Assembly: GCF_900113255.1 (NCBI RefSeq)
Contig: NZ_FOOR01000002.1
Location: forward strand, 401,516 to 465,515
Length of the DNA stretch: 64,000 bases
Source of the DNA: Novosphingobium sp. CF614
GTDB taxonomy: Bacteria; Pseudomonadota; Alphaproteobacteria; Sphingomonadales; Sphingomonadaceae
Direction of reading: 5' to 3'
The position numbers and the translations under genes were made by a program. Positions 26,420-36,518 of this stretch are shown piece after piece. Every line of letters starts with the position of its first letter. Position 1 is the first letter of the stretch. The notes under the pieces are model-generated. The model saw nothing but the letters and a program-made list of their open reading frames with translations. It searched no databases and was not told the DNA's origin.

Positions 26420-27901
26420 TCAAGCCTCGATCAGTACGCCGCCCGTCGCCTCGACGCTCCATTCGAGGCCCAGCCATTCGGCCAGCGCCTTGAGGTCCTT
26501 GCTGATTCCGCCATTGTAGAGCGGCCGGGCGGATTCCTTGAGCGAAAGGACCAGTCGGCCGTTTTCCAGCGACAGCGCCGTCGATGCCAATCCCGCCTGG
26601 GTTCCGCCGGTAAGGCGGCGGCACAGGCGCACCGCCAGGCCCCAGCCGATCGCCCTGTCGAGATCGGCCTTGTCGGCCAGGCGGGTGAATTCCGGCGGGA
26701 TCGCGGTGAGGCCCGAATTGGCGAAGACGGTCATCGCCATCATCCCGCGTCCGCGCATGTCGAGCCCGATCCAGCGCTTGCGCAGCGCCCAGGTCAGCGC
26801 TTCCTCGGTGCGCATGTTGGGTTCGGTCCGCATCGCCGCCAGCGCCAAAAGGCTGGCGGCCTTGCGCAAGTCCCCGTCCCGCGCGGCGTCGCGGCAGGCC
26901 GGGGCGGTCCAGGCGGCGACGCCGCTGGCATCGTCCAGCGAGACCCGCGCGTTCAGCGCGAAGGCGGCGACGCTGGCCAGCATCGGGCTTTCCCGTTGGA
27001 TGTCCTTGGGCAACTGCATGTGCAGCAACCCCTCGCGCAGGCCCCAGGAAGAGAACACCAGGCGCGAGGGCCTGAGGCTGGCGATCAGCTGCGTCAGCAG
27101 CGCGGCGGCATCGGGCAAAGTGGCGAGCCGCGCCGAGGAGATGCGCGGATCGGGATCGTCGATCCGGCCTTTCGCGAACAGGCGGGCAAGGTGCAGGGCC
27201 TCGGAGGCGGGGAGCTGGAAGCCATGCGGATCGTCGACCGGCCACTGGAGCACGCGCATCGCCTGGAGCGCCAGCGCGCGCCACGATCCGCCGACGATAT
27301 AGAGCGGCAGGTCGCGGCCTTTGCCCCAGCCCCTGGCCTTGAGGCCGGCACGCACGGATGCGGCGAATTTCTGCGGGCCGGCGGCGCGCATGTCCGGCAG
27401 GCGCAAGGTGCCGAACGGCAGGGTGATGCCGCCCGCGCATGCCTCTCCATCGATCTCGACCAGTTCGAGGCTGCCACCGCCGAGATCGGCGGCGATCCCG
27501 CGCGCGCCGGGGAAGGCGGCGATCACGCCGGCGGCGCTGGCGCGGGCCTCCTCCTCTCCCGAAAGCAGGCGCGGCGCCAGGCCGAAACCGCGGACGGCAT
27601 CGAGGAATTCGGCCCCATTGGCGGCATCGCGCGCGGCGGCGGTGGCGACGCATTCGACATTGTCGACGCCCAGCAGCCGCAGCAGGGCCGCGAAGCGGGC
27701 GAGCGCGGACAGCGCGGTACGCATCGCCTTGTCGGAAATCGCGCCGGTCCGGCCCAGGTCCTTGCCCAGGCGCGCGCTGACTTTCTCGTTGAGGATCACC
27801 ACCGGTGCGCGCGGCGGGCCGTTGTAGACGACCAGCCGCACGGTATTCGAGCCGATGTCGATGATCGCGCGCTTTTCGCTGCTGAGGCTGATGCCGATCA
27901 T
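26420..27901 (-). CDS. ppx: Ppx/GppA-family exopolyphosphatase
   Basis: Cytoplasmic enzyme that removes terminal phosphate from polyphosphate (or hydrolyses pppGpp). ASKHA fold visible as IDIGSNTVRLVVYNG at the N-terminus and IAADLGGGSLELVEIDG near residue 145; a conserved SSWGLREGLL in the middle and a long helical C-terminal domain. 493 residues from ATG 27901 (MIGISLSSEKR); six upstream codons are also in frame. It lies 84 bases downstream of ppk1 on the same strand, the usual ppk-ppx arrangement, which favours exopolyphosphatase over GppA activity. Confidence 0.92.
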   Translation of the reverse strand: MIGISLSSEKRAIIDIGSNTVRLVVYNGPPRAPVVILNEKVSARLGKDLGRTGAISDKAMRTALSALARFAALLRLLGVDNVECVATAAARDAANGAEFLDAVRGFGLAPRLLSGEEEARASAAGVIAAFPGARGIAADLGGGSLELVEIDGEACAGGITLPFGTLRLPDMRAAGPQKFAASVRAGLKARGWGKGRDLPLYIVGGSWRALALQAMRVLQWPVDDPHGFQLPASEALHLARLFAKGRIDDPDPRISSARLATLPDAAALLTQLIASLRPSRLVFSSWGLREGLLHMQLPKDIQRESPMLASVAAFALNARVSLDDASGVAAWTAPACRDAARDGDLRKAASLLALAAMRTEPNMRTEEALTWALRKRWIGLDMRGRGMMAMTVFANSGLTAIPPEFTRLADKADLDRAIGWGLAVRLCRRLTGGTQAGLASTALSLENGRLVLSLKESARPLYNGGISKDLKALAEWLGLEWSVEATGGVLIEA

Positions 27902-27985
27902 TCCGTTCAGACTAATCACAGGAGTGACGAATCACACTTGGGCGAATCACCTTGCCCATGCTCCGGGCGGTTCGGTGCCCCTATG

Positions 27986-30187
27986 TCAGATATTGCCGCG
28001 CCTTAGCGAGAGCTTTGGCACCTTTCGTCCACTGGCGAGTGAAGCGCCGCGACCGGAAAGCGATGGATTGGTCATGAAATAGCGGTGCAGGTTGAAGGGC
28101 TTGTCGACCTTTCCGACCCGATCGCAGGTCCCGTCCGGCCGCAGGATCCAGCTCTGCTCGGTATCGAGCAGGTTCGCCAGCATGACCTGGTCCAGCACCT
28201 GGTCGTGCACGGTCTTGTTGCGCATCGGCACCATGATCTCGACCCGGCGGTCGAGATTGCGGCTCATCCCGTCGGCCGAGGTGATATAGACCTTGGCGCG
28301 GCGGTTGGGCAGGTGCGCGCCGTTGGCGAAGGCCCAGATACGGCCGTGCTCAAGGAAACGGCCGATCACCGACTTGACCGCGATGTTCTCCGAAAGGCCG
28401 GCGATCCCCGGCCTCAGGCAGCATATCCCGCGCACCACCAGGCTGATGTCGACCCCGGCCTGGCTGGCGGCATAGAGCCGATCGATCAGTTCCGGATCGG
28501 TCAGCGAGTTGAGCTTGGCCCAGATCTCGGCGGGCTTGCCGGCCCGGGCATGCGCGATCTCGGCATCGATCAGCTCGTAGAGCTTCGAGCGCAGCGAGAT
28601 CGGCGAGATCGAAAGAAGCTCGGTGCGCTTGGGCTCGACATAGCCGGTGATGAAGTTGAACAGCCGGCCGACGTCGCGCCCCGCCGCCGGATCGGCGGTG
28701 AAATAGGACATGTCGGTATAGATGCGCGCGGTGATCGGGTGGTAGTTGCCGGTGCCGAAGTGGCAATAGGTGCGGTAGCCCCCGCTTACCCCGTCGCCCT
28801 CGCGCCGCACCACCATCGAGACCTTGGCATGGGTTTTCCAGTCGACGAAGCCGTAGATCACCTGGACCCCGGCGCGTTCGAGCTGGCTGGCCCAGAGCAG
28901 GTTCTGCTCCTCGTCGAAGCGGGCTTTCAGCTCGACCACGGCGGTCACCGACTTGCCCGCCTCGGCGGCGGCGATGAGCGCGGCGATGATCCCCGATTGC
29001 TTGCCGGCGCGATACAGCGTCTGCTTGATGGCGATCACGTCCGGATCATGCGCGGCCTGGCGCAGGAAGTCGATCACCACCTCGAAGCTCTCGTAGGGGT
29101 GCTGGATGACGATGTCCTTCTCGCGGATCGCCGCGAAGATATCGCCGTCATGCTCCAGGATGCGCTCGGGATAGCGGGGCGAATAGGGCTCGAACTTCAG
29201 CTCGGGCCGGTCCTCGTCGCAGATCGCGGCAAGGCCGGAGAAGCCGATGAGCCCGCCGGTCTTCATGATGAGCGCCTTGTCCAGCCCGAGCTGGGTGCGC
29301 AGCAGCTCTTCGGCGGCCGGGTCGAACCGGCCCTGCAATTGCAGCACGATCACCAGGCCCCGCCGGCGGCGCTGGATCGCGGTGCGGTAATAGCGCACCA
29401 GATCCTCCGCATCCTCCTCGATCTCGATGTCGCTGTCGCGCAGGATGCGGAACACGCCGTGGCCGTTGAGGCGAAAGCCGGGGAACAGTTCGGCGGCGCG
29501 GCGGCAGATCAGGTTCTCGATGCTGATCCAGGCAGCGCCCTCGCCCGGAATGCGCACGAAGCGCGGCAGCGGCGCGGGGATCAGCACCATCTCCATCACC
29601 GGCGCATCGTCGGCGATGCGGGTGAGCGAGAACAGCACGCCGATGCCCTGGTTCGCGACGAATGGAAAGGGATGCGCCGGATCGATCGCCTGGGGCGTGA
29701 TGACCGGCATGACATGCTCCAGGAAATAATCCTTGAGCCAGCGTTCGCGGGCGGGCTCAAGCTTCTCTTCGCCCAGGACGGCGATCCCGGCGCCGGCCAG
29801 CTCGATCTTGAGGCTGGCCCATACTTTCTGCTGGATCTCCTCCAGCTCCAGCACTTTCTCGTGCGTGGCGGCGAGCGCCTGCGAGGGCGTCATCCCGTCG
29901 ATCGAGACTTCCTCGATCTGGCGGCGCACCTGCCCGGCAAGGCCCGCCACGCGCACCATCAGGAACTCGTCGATGTTGCTGCCGGAAATCGAAAGGAAGC
30001 GCAGCCGTTCGAGCAGCGGATAGTCGGGATTGGTCGCTTCGGCCAGGACGCGTTCGTTGAAGGCCAGCCAGCTCAGCTCGCGATTGAAGTAGCGCACCGG
30101 CAGGCTTCCGAGCTGCGACGTCTCGCAGACTTCCGCTGCTTCCGATTCGCCGCGAATTTCGAGCATGTCCGAGGTTTTCACATCCAT
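27986..30187 (-). CDS. ppk1: Polyphosphate kinase 1
   Basis: Membrane-associated kinase that builds polyphosphate from ATP. 733 residues, typical for Ppk1. N-terminal domain YFNRELSWLAFNERVLAEA, then FVRIPGEG; catalytic region with KQTLYRAGKQSGI, YCHFGTGNYHPITARIYTD (the conserved His/Asn loop) and a C-terminal phospholipase-D-like region containing ITSADGMSRNLDRRVEIM and RPDGTCDRV. Expressed from a near-consensus promoter at 30287-30315 and probably cotranscribed with ppx. Confidence 0.96.
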   Translation of the reverse strand: MDVKTSDMLEIRGESEAAEVCETSQLGSLPVRYFNRELSWLAFNERVLAEATNPDYPLLERLRFLSISGSNIDEFLMVRVAGLAGQVRRQIEEVSIDGMTPSQALAATHEKVLELEEIQQKVWASLKIELAGAGIAVLGEEKLEPARERWLKDYFLEHVMPVITPQAIDPAHPFPFVANQGIGVLFSLTRIADDAPVMEMVLIPAPLPRFVRIPGEGAAWISIENLICRRAAELFPGFRLNGHGVFRILRDSDIEIEEDAEDLVRYYRTAIQRRRRGLVIVLQLQGRFDPAAEELLRTQLGLDKALIMKTGGLIGFSGLAAICDEDRPELKFEPYSPRYPERILEHDGDIFAAIREKDIVIQHPYESFEVVIDFLRQAAHDPDVIAIKQTLYRAGKQSGIIAALIAAAEAGKSVTAVVELKARFDEEQNLLWASQLERAGVQVIYGFVDWKTHAKVSMVVRREGDGVSGGYRTYCHFGTGNYHPITARIYTDMSYFTADPAAGRDVGRLFNFITGYVEPKRTELLSISPISLRSKLYELIDAEIAHARAGKPAEIWAKLNSLTDPELIDRLYAASQAGVDISLVVRGICCLRPGIAGLSENIAVKSVIGRFLEHGRIWAFANGAHLPNRRAKVYITSADGMSRNLDRRVEIMVPMRNKTVHDQVLDQVMLANLLDTEQSWILRPDGTCDRVGKVDKPFNLHRYFMTNPSLSGRGASLASGRKVPKLSLRRGNI

Positions 30188-30286
30188 GTCCCTTGCATGC
30201 CATGATGACGATTGCGCGACAATCGCTGGGGTCGGCGGAACGATCGACGACGGCGGGCAGCGCGGAATCGGCGATCGTTAAGAACG

Positions 30287-30315
30287 TTTATAACCTATAT
30301 GGTTCTAAATGTCAA
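30287..30315 (-). promoter_or_regulatory. Consensus-like sigma-70 promoter of ppk1
   Basis: On the minus strand TTGACA (30315-30310), a 17-base spacer and TATAAA (30292-30287). The spacer holds the inverted repeat AACC-ATATA-GGTT, a possible operator. Predicted start of RNA is near 30280, giving a leader of about 95 bases before the ppk1 ATG. Confidence 0.8.
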
Positions 30316-30361
30316 GAGCTTTCGCCGATCGAGGGCTTCGGAGCCCCGGCCGGTAAACATC

Positions 30362-30376
30362 GTTGCAGTGCAGCAT
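30362..30376 (+). promoter_or_regulatory. TGCAGTGCA palindrome shared with the phasin promoter
   Basis: GTTGCAGTGCAGCAT is identical over 15 bases to 53851-53865 upstream of the phasin gene. It sits 22 bases before the start of the transglutaminase/amidoligase gene and about 47 bases behind the ppk1 -35. Candidate PhaR-type site; function is inference. Confidence 0.45.
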
Positions 30377-30398
30377 TGTTTGGCGCAATGTTCGGGCA

Positions 30399-33300
30399 AT
30401 GATTAAGGCCGCTCTGCACCATCTCACCCGCTACCGCTATTCGCGGCGCATCAGGCTGGGCCCCCAGGTGATTCGGCTGCGGCCAGCGCCGCACAGCCGC
30501 ACGGCGGTGCCCAACTATTCGCTCAAGATCAGCCCGCCCGAACATTTCCTGAACTGGCAGCAGGATCCGCACGGCAACTGGCTGGCGCGCATCGTCTTTC
30601 CCGAACCGATCGATCACTTCTCGATCGAGGTGGACCTGCTGGCCGAACTCGCGGTCATCAACCCGTTCGACTTCTTCGTCGAGCCGGAAGCGGAGGAATA
30701 CCCGTTCGCTTATTCCGATGCGTTGAAGGCGGACCTGGCGGCCTATTTCGAGGTCGAGGAGCAAGGGCCGCTGTTCGAGGAGCTGGTGGCCGGCCACGCC
30801 GGCCATGAAGGCCGCACCGTCGATTTCCTGGTCGATATCAACCGCCGGCTCCAGCAGCGCATCAACTACGTGATCCGCATGGAGCCGGGCGTGATGACGC
30901 CGGAAGAGACGCTTGCGGCCGGAATCGGATCGTGCCGCGATTCCGCCTGGCTGCTGGTGCAGCTGCTGCGCCGCCTGGGCTTTGCCGCGCGCTTCGTCTC
31001 GGGCTATTCGATCCAGCTCGTGGCGGATGTCATCCCGAAGGAAGGGCCCAAGGGCGTTCTGGAGGACGTGACCGACCTGCATGCCTGGGCCGAGGCCTAT
31101 GTGCCCGGCGCCGGCTGGATCGCGCTCGATGCGACTTCGGGCATGTTCGCGGGCGAAGGGCACATTCCGCTCTGCGCCACGCCGCATTACCGTTCGGCCA
31201 CCCCCATCGAGGGCATGGCCGAACCCGCCGAGGTCGATTTCCACTTCGAGATGGGCGTTTCGCGCATCGCCGAGGCGGTGCGCATCACCCGGCCCTTCAC
31301 CGAGGAACGCTGGCAGGCGCTGCTGGAACTGGGCGACCGGGTGGACGCGGACATGGACGCGGCCGGCGTCAACCTCACCATGGGCGGCGAGCCGACTTTC
31401 ATCGCCGCCAGCGACTTCGAGGCGCCGGAATGGAACGGCGCCGCCGTCGGCCCGACCAAGGGCGCCTATGCCGACAAGCTGATCCGCCTCCTGCGCCGCA
31501 AGTTCGCGCCGGGCTCGCTGCTTCACCATGGGCAGGGCAAGTGGTATCCGGGCGAGACTTTGCCCCGCTGGGGCTATTCGATCTACTGGCGCAAGGACGG
31601 CGAGCCGATCTGGGGGGATGACAGCCTGATCGCCGGCGAACGCGCGCTGGAAAGCGGCGACGATCCCGATCCGCTGCCCACCATCGACGTAAGCGCCGCC
31701 GAGGACCTGCTGCGCGAGGCGGCGCAGGGGCTTGGCGTCGAGCCGGACTTCGTCCAGGCCGTCTACGAGGATGCGGAGGCCTGGGCCGGCAAGGAAGACG
31801 CGCTGCCGATCAATCTCACCCCGCTCGACGCCAAGGTGGAGGACGAGGAACTCGCGCGCCGCTTCAAGCGGGCCTACCGGCGCGGGCTGGACAAGCCGAT
31901 CGGCTTCGTGCTGCCGGTGCAGCGCTGGAATTCGGCCGACCAGTCGATCCCGCGCTGGCGCAGCGAACGCTGGAAAGTGCGCAAGGGCGTCCTCACCGCG
32001 GTGCCGGGCGATTCCGCCATCGGCTACCGGCTGCCGCTGGGATCGCTGCCCTGGGTCCCGCCTTCCGAATTCCCCTACATCCACCCGCGCGACACCGCCG
32101 CCCCGCGTGAGCCGCTGGGCGATTTCCGCCGGCAGGTGATCGAACGCGGCAGCGAAATGCGCGAGGCGGGCACCGCTGGAAACGGGGGCGGGAGCGGCCG
32201 CGACGGCATCGGGCGGGGGGACCAGCGCAGCGAACGCGTGGCGATGCCGGAACAGGCGGAGCAGGCCTTCGGGCATCAGGAAACGATCGAGGGCGCGGTG
32301 CGCACCGCGATGACGGTGGAACCGCGCGGTGACTACCTCGCCGTGTTCATTCCGCCGACCGAATGGCTGGAGGACTATCTCGAACTGGTCGCCTCGATCG
32401 AGGTCGTCGCCCGCAAGCTCGGCCTGCCGGTGCGTATCGAGGGCTATCCGCCGCCGCCCGATCCGCGCCTCACGGTGTTGAAGGTCACGCCCGATCCCGG
32501 CGTCATCGAAGTGAACATCCACCCCTCCACCAGTTGGCGCGAGACGGTGGAGATCACCGAGACGCTCTACGACTGCGCGCGCGAAGTGGGCCTCACCGCC
32601 GACAAGTTCATGGTCGACGGCCGCTCGATCGGCACCGGCGGAGGCAACCATATCGTGCTGGGCGGGCCCAGCCTGCTCGACAGCCCGTTCATCCGCCGGC
32701 CGGACCTGCTCAAGAGCTTCGTCACCTACTGGCAGCGCCATCCTTCGCTCAGCTACTTGTTCTCCGGGCTGTTCATCGGCCCGACCAGCCAGGCCCCGCG
32801 TATCGACGAGGCGCGCCACGACGCGCTTTACGAACTGGAGATCGCGCTGGGGCAAGTGCCCGGCCCGGACATGCAGCAGCCGCCACCCTGGGTGGTGGAC
32901 CGGCTGTTCCGCAACCTGCTGGTCGACGTCACCGGCAATACCCACCGCACCGAGATCTGCATCGACAAGCTGTTCTCGCCAGATGGCCCCACCGGCCGGC
33001 TCGGCCTGGTCGAGTTTCGCGGCTTCGAAATGCCGCCCGACGGCAAGATGAGCTGCGCCCAGCAACTGCTGCTGCGCGCGCTCGCCGCGTGGTTCTGGAA
33101 GGATCCGGTGCAGGGTCCGCTGGTGCGCTGGGGCACGCAGCTACACGACAGGTTCATGCTCGGTCACTTCGTCTGGACCGATTTCATGGACGTGCTCGAC
33201 GATCTCGCGCGGGCCGGCTACCGCTTCGATCCCGCCTGGTTCGAGGCGCAGCGCATGTTCCGCTTCCCGGTCCACGGCGAAGTCGAGGGCGGCGGCGTCA

Positions 33301-33812
33301 TGCTGGAGATCAGCCACGCGCTGGAGCCGTGGAACGTGCTGGGCGAAACCGGCGCGATCGGCGGCACCGTGCGCTATGTCGACAGTTCGACCGAGCGGTT
33401 GCAGGTCAGGGCCACCGGGCTCGTCGCCGGCCGCCACGCCATCACCTGCAACGGCCGCCGCGTGCCGCTCACCGCGACCGGGCCGGGGGAAGGCGTCGGC
33501 GGGGTGCGCTACAAGGCCTGGTCGCCGGCCGAATGCCTGCATCCGATGCTGCATGCGCACCCGCCGCTCACGTTCGACATCTACGACTTGTGGAACGGAC
33601 GCTCGCTGGGCGGCTGCGTCTATCAGGTCGCGCATCCCGGCGGGCGCAATTACGATACCGTTCCGATCAACGGCTACGAGGCGGAAGCGCGGCGCAAGGC
33701 CCGGTTCCAGGATCACGGCCATTCCCCCGGCTCGCTGCCGCTCCCGCCCGAGGAAGCCGCCAGCGAGTTTCCCTATACGCTCGACTTGCGCCGCCCGGCC
33801 CGGCTGGTGTGA
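30399..33812 (+). CDS. Transglutaminase-like / putative amidoligase (DUF2126) fusion
   Basis: 1137 residues. N-terminal transglutaminase-like part: a beta-rich lead-in ([18 protein letters not shown]), then the Cys-His-Asp papain-like core with [20 protein letters not shown] (Cys), [14 protein letters not shown] (His) and WIALDATSG (Asp). From about residue 330 ([15 protein letters not shown]) it continues into the large DUF2126 region, listed as a putative amidoligase of glutamine-synthetase-like fold, with [17 protein letters not shown] and [13 protein letters not shown]. Enzymes of this class are predicted to make or break amide bonds on peptides. Ends 3 bases before the ATP-grasp gene. 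In-frame start 12 codons upstream is possible, but would overlap the palindrome. Confidence 0.9.
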   Translation: MIKAALHHLTRYRYSRRIRLGPQVIRLRPAPHSRTAVPNYSLKISPPEHFLNWQQDPHGNWLARIVFPEPIDHFSIEVDLLAELAVINPFDFFVEPEAEEYPFAYSDALKADLAAYFEVEEQGPLFEELVAGHAGHEGRTVDFLVDINRRLQQRINYVIRMEPGVMTPEETLAAGIGSCRDSAWLLVQLLRRLGFAARFVSGYSIQLVADVIPKEGPKGVLEDVTDLHAWAEAYVPGAGWIALDATSGMFAGEGHIPLCATPHYRSATPIEGMAEPAEVDFHFEMGVSRIAEAVRITRPFTEERWQALLELGDRVDADMDAAGVNLTMGGEPTFIAASDFEAPEWNGAAVGPTKGAYADKLIRLLRRKFAPGSLLHHGQGKWYPGETLPRWGYSIYWRKDGEPIWGDDSLIAGERALESGDDPDPLPTIDVSAAEDLLREAAQGLGVEPDFVQAVYEDAEAWAGKEDALPINLTPLDAKVEDEELARRFKRAYRRGLDKPIGFVLPVQRWNSADQSIPRWRSERWKVRKGVLTAVPGDSAIGYRLPLGSLPWVPPSEFPYIHPRDTAAPREPLGDFRRQVIERGSEMREAGTAGNGGGSGRDGIGRGDQRSERVAMPEQAEQAFGHQETIEGAVRTAMTVEPRGDYLAVFIPPTEWLEDYLELVASIEVVARKLGLPVRIEGYPPPPDPRLTVLKVTPDPGVIEVNIHPSTSWRETVEITETLYDCAREVGLTADKFMVDGRSIGTGGGNHIVLGGPSLLDSPFIRRPDLLKSFVTYWQRHPSLSYLFSGLFIGPTSQAPRIDEARHDALYELEIALGQVPGPDMQQPPPWVVDRLFRNLLVDVTGNTHRTEICIDKLFSPDGPTGRLGLVEFRGFEMPPDGKMSCAQQLLLRALAAWFWKDPVQGPLVRWGTQLHDRFMLGHFVWTDFMDVLDDLARAGYRFDPAWFEAQRMFRFPVHGEVEGGGVMLEISHALEPWNVLGETGAIGGTVRYVDSSTERLQVRATGLVAGRHAITCNGRRVPLTATGPGEGVGGVRYKAWSPAECLHPMLHAHPPLTFDIYDLWNGRSLGGCVYQVAHPGGRNYDTVPINGYEAEARRKARFQDHGHSPGSLPLPPEEAASEFPYTLDLRRPARLV

Positions 33813-33815
33813 ACC

Positions 33816-36311
33816 ATGGCGTCCAGGCCGCCCGAAAGCACTGTCGAGCGCCCGTCCGAGTGGCTTGAAGGCTATCCGGTCGAGGCCGCCGGGGGTGATC
33901 TCTTCGTCGATGCCGCCAGCCCGGTCTCGGCACGCTGGAAGGCCGTGGCCGGGGGGCTGGCCGCGCTTTCCGACGGCGATCCCGCCGCCTTGCAGGAAAT
34001 GACGAGCCGCCACGCGGCGGACCTGGGCCTGACTTTCCGCGTCACCGGCGACGAGGACGAGCGGGACTGGCCGCTCACCGCCATGCCGCTCATCATCGGG
34101 GCCGACGAGTGGGCGGAAGTGGAGCGCGGGCTGATCCAGCGCGCGACGCTGCTGGAGCAGCTGGCCACCGATATCTACGGCCCCCAGCGGGTGGTCAGGG
34201 AGGGACACCTGCCCGCCGCGGTGATCGCCGGCAGTCCGTTCTTCGCGCGCAAGATGCTGGGGCGCAGCCCCAAGCAGGGTCACTTCATCCATGTCTATTC
34301 GGCCGACCTGGCACGGGGGCCGCGCGGGCAGTGGCGCGTGCTGCAAGACCGTGTGCGCATCGCCAGCGGCGTCGGCTACGCGCTCGAGAATCGCCTGGCG
34401 ATGAGCCGTACCGCCGGCAACCTGCTGGTCGACAGCCATGCCCGGCGGCTCTCCGAATTCTTCGCGCAGATGCGGGACGGCATGGCGGCGGCCTGCCACC
34501 GCGAGCGCCCGCGCGTGGCGCTGCTGACGCCGGGGCGCTTCAACCAGACTTACGCCGAGCAGGCCCACCTGGCCCGCTATCTCGGCCTGCCGCTGGTGGA
34601 GGGGCGCGATCTCAGCGTGCTCGACGATCGGCTCTATGTCGGCACCATCGCCGGGCCCAAGCGGGTCGACGCGGTCTGGCGCTGGATCAACACGACTTCG
34701 CTCGATCCGCTTTCATTCGACGCCAAGTCGCAGCTCGGCGTCGCCAACCTGTTCGACGCATGGACCACCGGCGGCGTGGAGATGGTCAACTGGCCGGGCG
34801 CCGAAGTGCTCGAATCGGCCGCCTTCTCCGCCTTCATGCCGCGCCTGTGCAAGGTCTTGCTGGGCGAGGCACCGATCCTGCCCAATGTCGCCACCTGGTG
34901 GTGCGGGCAGGCGGCGGAAAGCTCCACGGTCGGCGCACGGCTGGACGAGCTGGCGCTGCTGCCCGCCTTCGGCCAGGCGGTGGAGGGCCTGCCCGGCCGC
35001 CAGCTGGTGGCCGGCGCCGATCTTGCCGAAGCCGAACGCAAGACCCTGCTGGAAGCGCTGCGCCGCCGGCCCATGGACTATTGCGGGCAGGAGATCGTCC
35101 ACCTTTCGACCACTCCGGCGATCATCGACGGCGCGATCGTGCCGCGCCCCTTCACGGTGCGCGCGTTCGTCGCGCGCAGGGCCGACGGCAGCTGGACGGT
35201 CATGCCCGGCGGCTTCGCGCGGCTGTCCTCCAGCAACGCGCTTCCCACGTCGCTGATGGGCGCGGGCGATCTTTCCGCCGACGTCTGGGTGGTGGACGAA
35301 CGGCCGACCGGGCAACACGCGTCGGCACGGCCGGCCGAAGAGCCGCCGATTTCGCGCGGGGGCGGCATTCTTGCCAGCCAGGCTGCGGACAACCTGTTCT
35401 GGTTCGGCCGCTACAACGAACGGGCGGAGATGGTGGTGCGGATCGTGCGCGCCATCCTGGGCAGCTCGATGGAAGGAGACAGCGGGCTCGAGCCGGAGGA
35501 CGGCGTGCTGTCCAGCCTGGTCGGCCTGCTGCTGGACTTCGGCGCGATCGACGCGGCGACGGTGGGCCGGCCGGCGGCGGCGGCCTGCGCCAAGGCCCTC
35601 ACCGAAACGCGCCTGCCGGGCGGCGTCGCCACGCTGATGCGGCGCCGGCTGCAAGTAGGCCTGTCGCTTCGCGAACGCTTCGCCCGCGATTTCTGGCGCA
35701 TCGTCAGCCGGCCGATGCCCTCGATCGACGTCGATCGCCCGCAAAGCATGCTCAGCAGCGCGCGCTGGCTGACGGAGCATTTCAGCGCGCTCGCCGGGCT
35801 GATCTCGGAGAACATGGTGCGTTCGGCGGCGTGGCGCTTCCTCGAAATCGGGCAGCGGATCGAGCGCGCCCAGGCGATCTGCCGGATCGTCGGCACGCTT
35901 TCGGGCGAAAACGGCGAGGCCGGGGGCGCCGCGCTGGGCGTGCTGCTGGACTTGTGCGACAGCCAGATCATCTATCGCAGCCGCTACCTGACCGCGCCGA
36001 TGGCGAACCCCGTGCGCGACCTGGTCCTGCTCGATCCGGACAATCCGCGCGCGCTCAAGTTCCAGGTGGCCGAAGTGGTTTCCCACCTTTCGGCGTTGCC
36101 CAGCCTGCGCGACGACAACATCCCCGAACCGCCGCTGCGCGCGGCGCGCGCCTTGCTGGGCGAACTGGAAGCCGCGCTCGCCCCGGACATGACCGCCGAG
36201 CGGTTGCAGGCGATCGAGGCGCGGCTCCTGGAGCTGTCCGACGAGATCTCCGCGCGCTATTTCCTGCAGTTCGACCGCGAGGAGGCGGAGAAAAGGACAC
36301 GGCTGCTGTAG
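33816..36311 (+). CDS. Circularly permuted ATP-grasp protein fused to alpha-E domain
   Basis: 831 residues. The first 500 are a circularly permuted ATP-grasp domain (former DUF404/DUF407): LIIGADEWAEVERGLIQRA, FIHVYSADLARG, VLQDRVRIASGVGYALENR, RVALLTPGRFNQTYAEQ, SFDAKSQLGVANLFDAW. From about 515 (LASQAADNLFWFGRYNERAE) begins the helical alpha-E domain (former DUF403) to the end. Elsewhere these are usually two genes; here they are one. Comparative genomics groups them with transglutaminases and amidoligases in a predicted peptide-ligation or peptide-tagging pathway with no settled product. ATP-grasp enzymes would form an amide through an acyl phosphate. Cytoplasmic; no signal peptide. Confidence 0.92.
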   Translation: MASRPPESTVERPSEWLEGYPVEAAGGDLFVDAASPVSARWKAVAGGLAALSDGDPAALQEMTSRHAADLGLTFRVTGDEDERDWPLTAMPLIIGADEWAEVERGLIQRATLLEQLATDIYGPQRVVREGHLPAAVIAGSPFFARKMLGRSPKQGHFIHVYSADLARGPRGQWRVLQDRVRIASGVGYALENRLAMSRTAGNLLVDSHARRLSEFFAQMRDGMAAACHRERPRVALLTPGRFNQTYAEQAHLARYLGLPLVEGRDLSVLDDRLYVGTIAGPKRVDAVWRWINTTSLDPLSFDAKSQLGVANLFDAWTTGGVEMVNWPGAEVLESAAFSAFMPRLCKVLLGEAPILPNVATWWCGQAAESSTVGARLDELALLPAFGQAVEGLPGRQLVAGADLAEAERKTLLEALRRRPMDYCGQEIVHLSTTPAIIDGAIVPRPFTVRAFVARRADGSWTVMPGGFARLSSSNALPTSLMGAGDLSADVWVVDERPTGQHASARPAEEPPISRGGGILASQAADNLFWFGRYNERAEMVVRIVRAILGSSMEGDSGLEPEDGVLSSLVGLLLDFGAIDAATVGRPAAAACAKALTETRLPGGVATLMRRRLQVGLSLRERFARDFWRIVSRPMPSIDVDRPQSMLSSARWLTEHFSALAGLISENMVRSAAWRFLEIGQRIERAQAICRIVGTLSGENGEAGGAALGVLLDLCDSQIIYRSRYLTAPMANPVRDLVLLDPDNPRALKFQVAEVVSHLSALPSLRDDNIPEPPLRAARALLGELEAALAPDMTAERLQAIEARLLELSDEISARYFLQFDREEAEKRTRLL

Positions 36312-36405
36312 GGCGCGCCGGGACCGGCCTGAATAGGGGAGAAGAGTCGCAATCAACGCATATTGGTATTACCCGGCTAAAGCCCTAGGGCAGTGTTGAG
36401 CAGTC

Positions 36406-36496
36406 ATACCAAGTCATTGATCGGAAATCCTGTTCCCCCCTTCGTCGCCCGCGAGGTGGCGAAGGGGGATGTGTCTCACTTCAAGGGACTTGGTAT
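36406..36496. repeat. MITE-like palindromic repeat, short copy B
   Basis: 91-base element with perfect 10-base terminal inverted repeats ATACCAAGTC / GACTTGGTAT and an internal hairpin (CCCCCTTCGTCGCC / GGCGAAGGGGG). The ends match copies A and C, but the central GCGAGCCGCCG block is missing. It lies between the ATP-grasp gene and the next transglutaminase gene. Confidence 0.75.
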
Positions 36497-36518
36497 CAGT
36501 TTTGGATCGTGTGACCCG

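Noticed and set aside
28085..30205. 706-residue plus-strand open frame opposite ppk1
   Set aside because: Ppk1 motifs and promoter are on the minus strand; the other frame is a codon-bias shadow.
30312..33065. 917-residue minus-strand open frame opposite the transglutaminase/amidoligase fusion
   Set aside because: Composition is antisense-like and the plus-strand product has clear catalytic motifs throughout.
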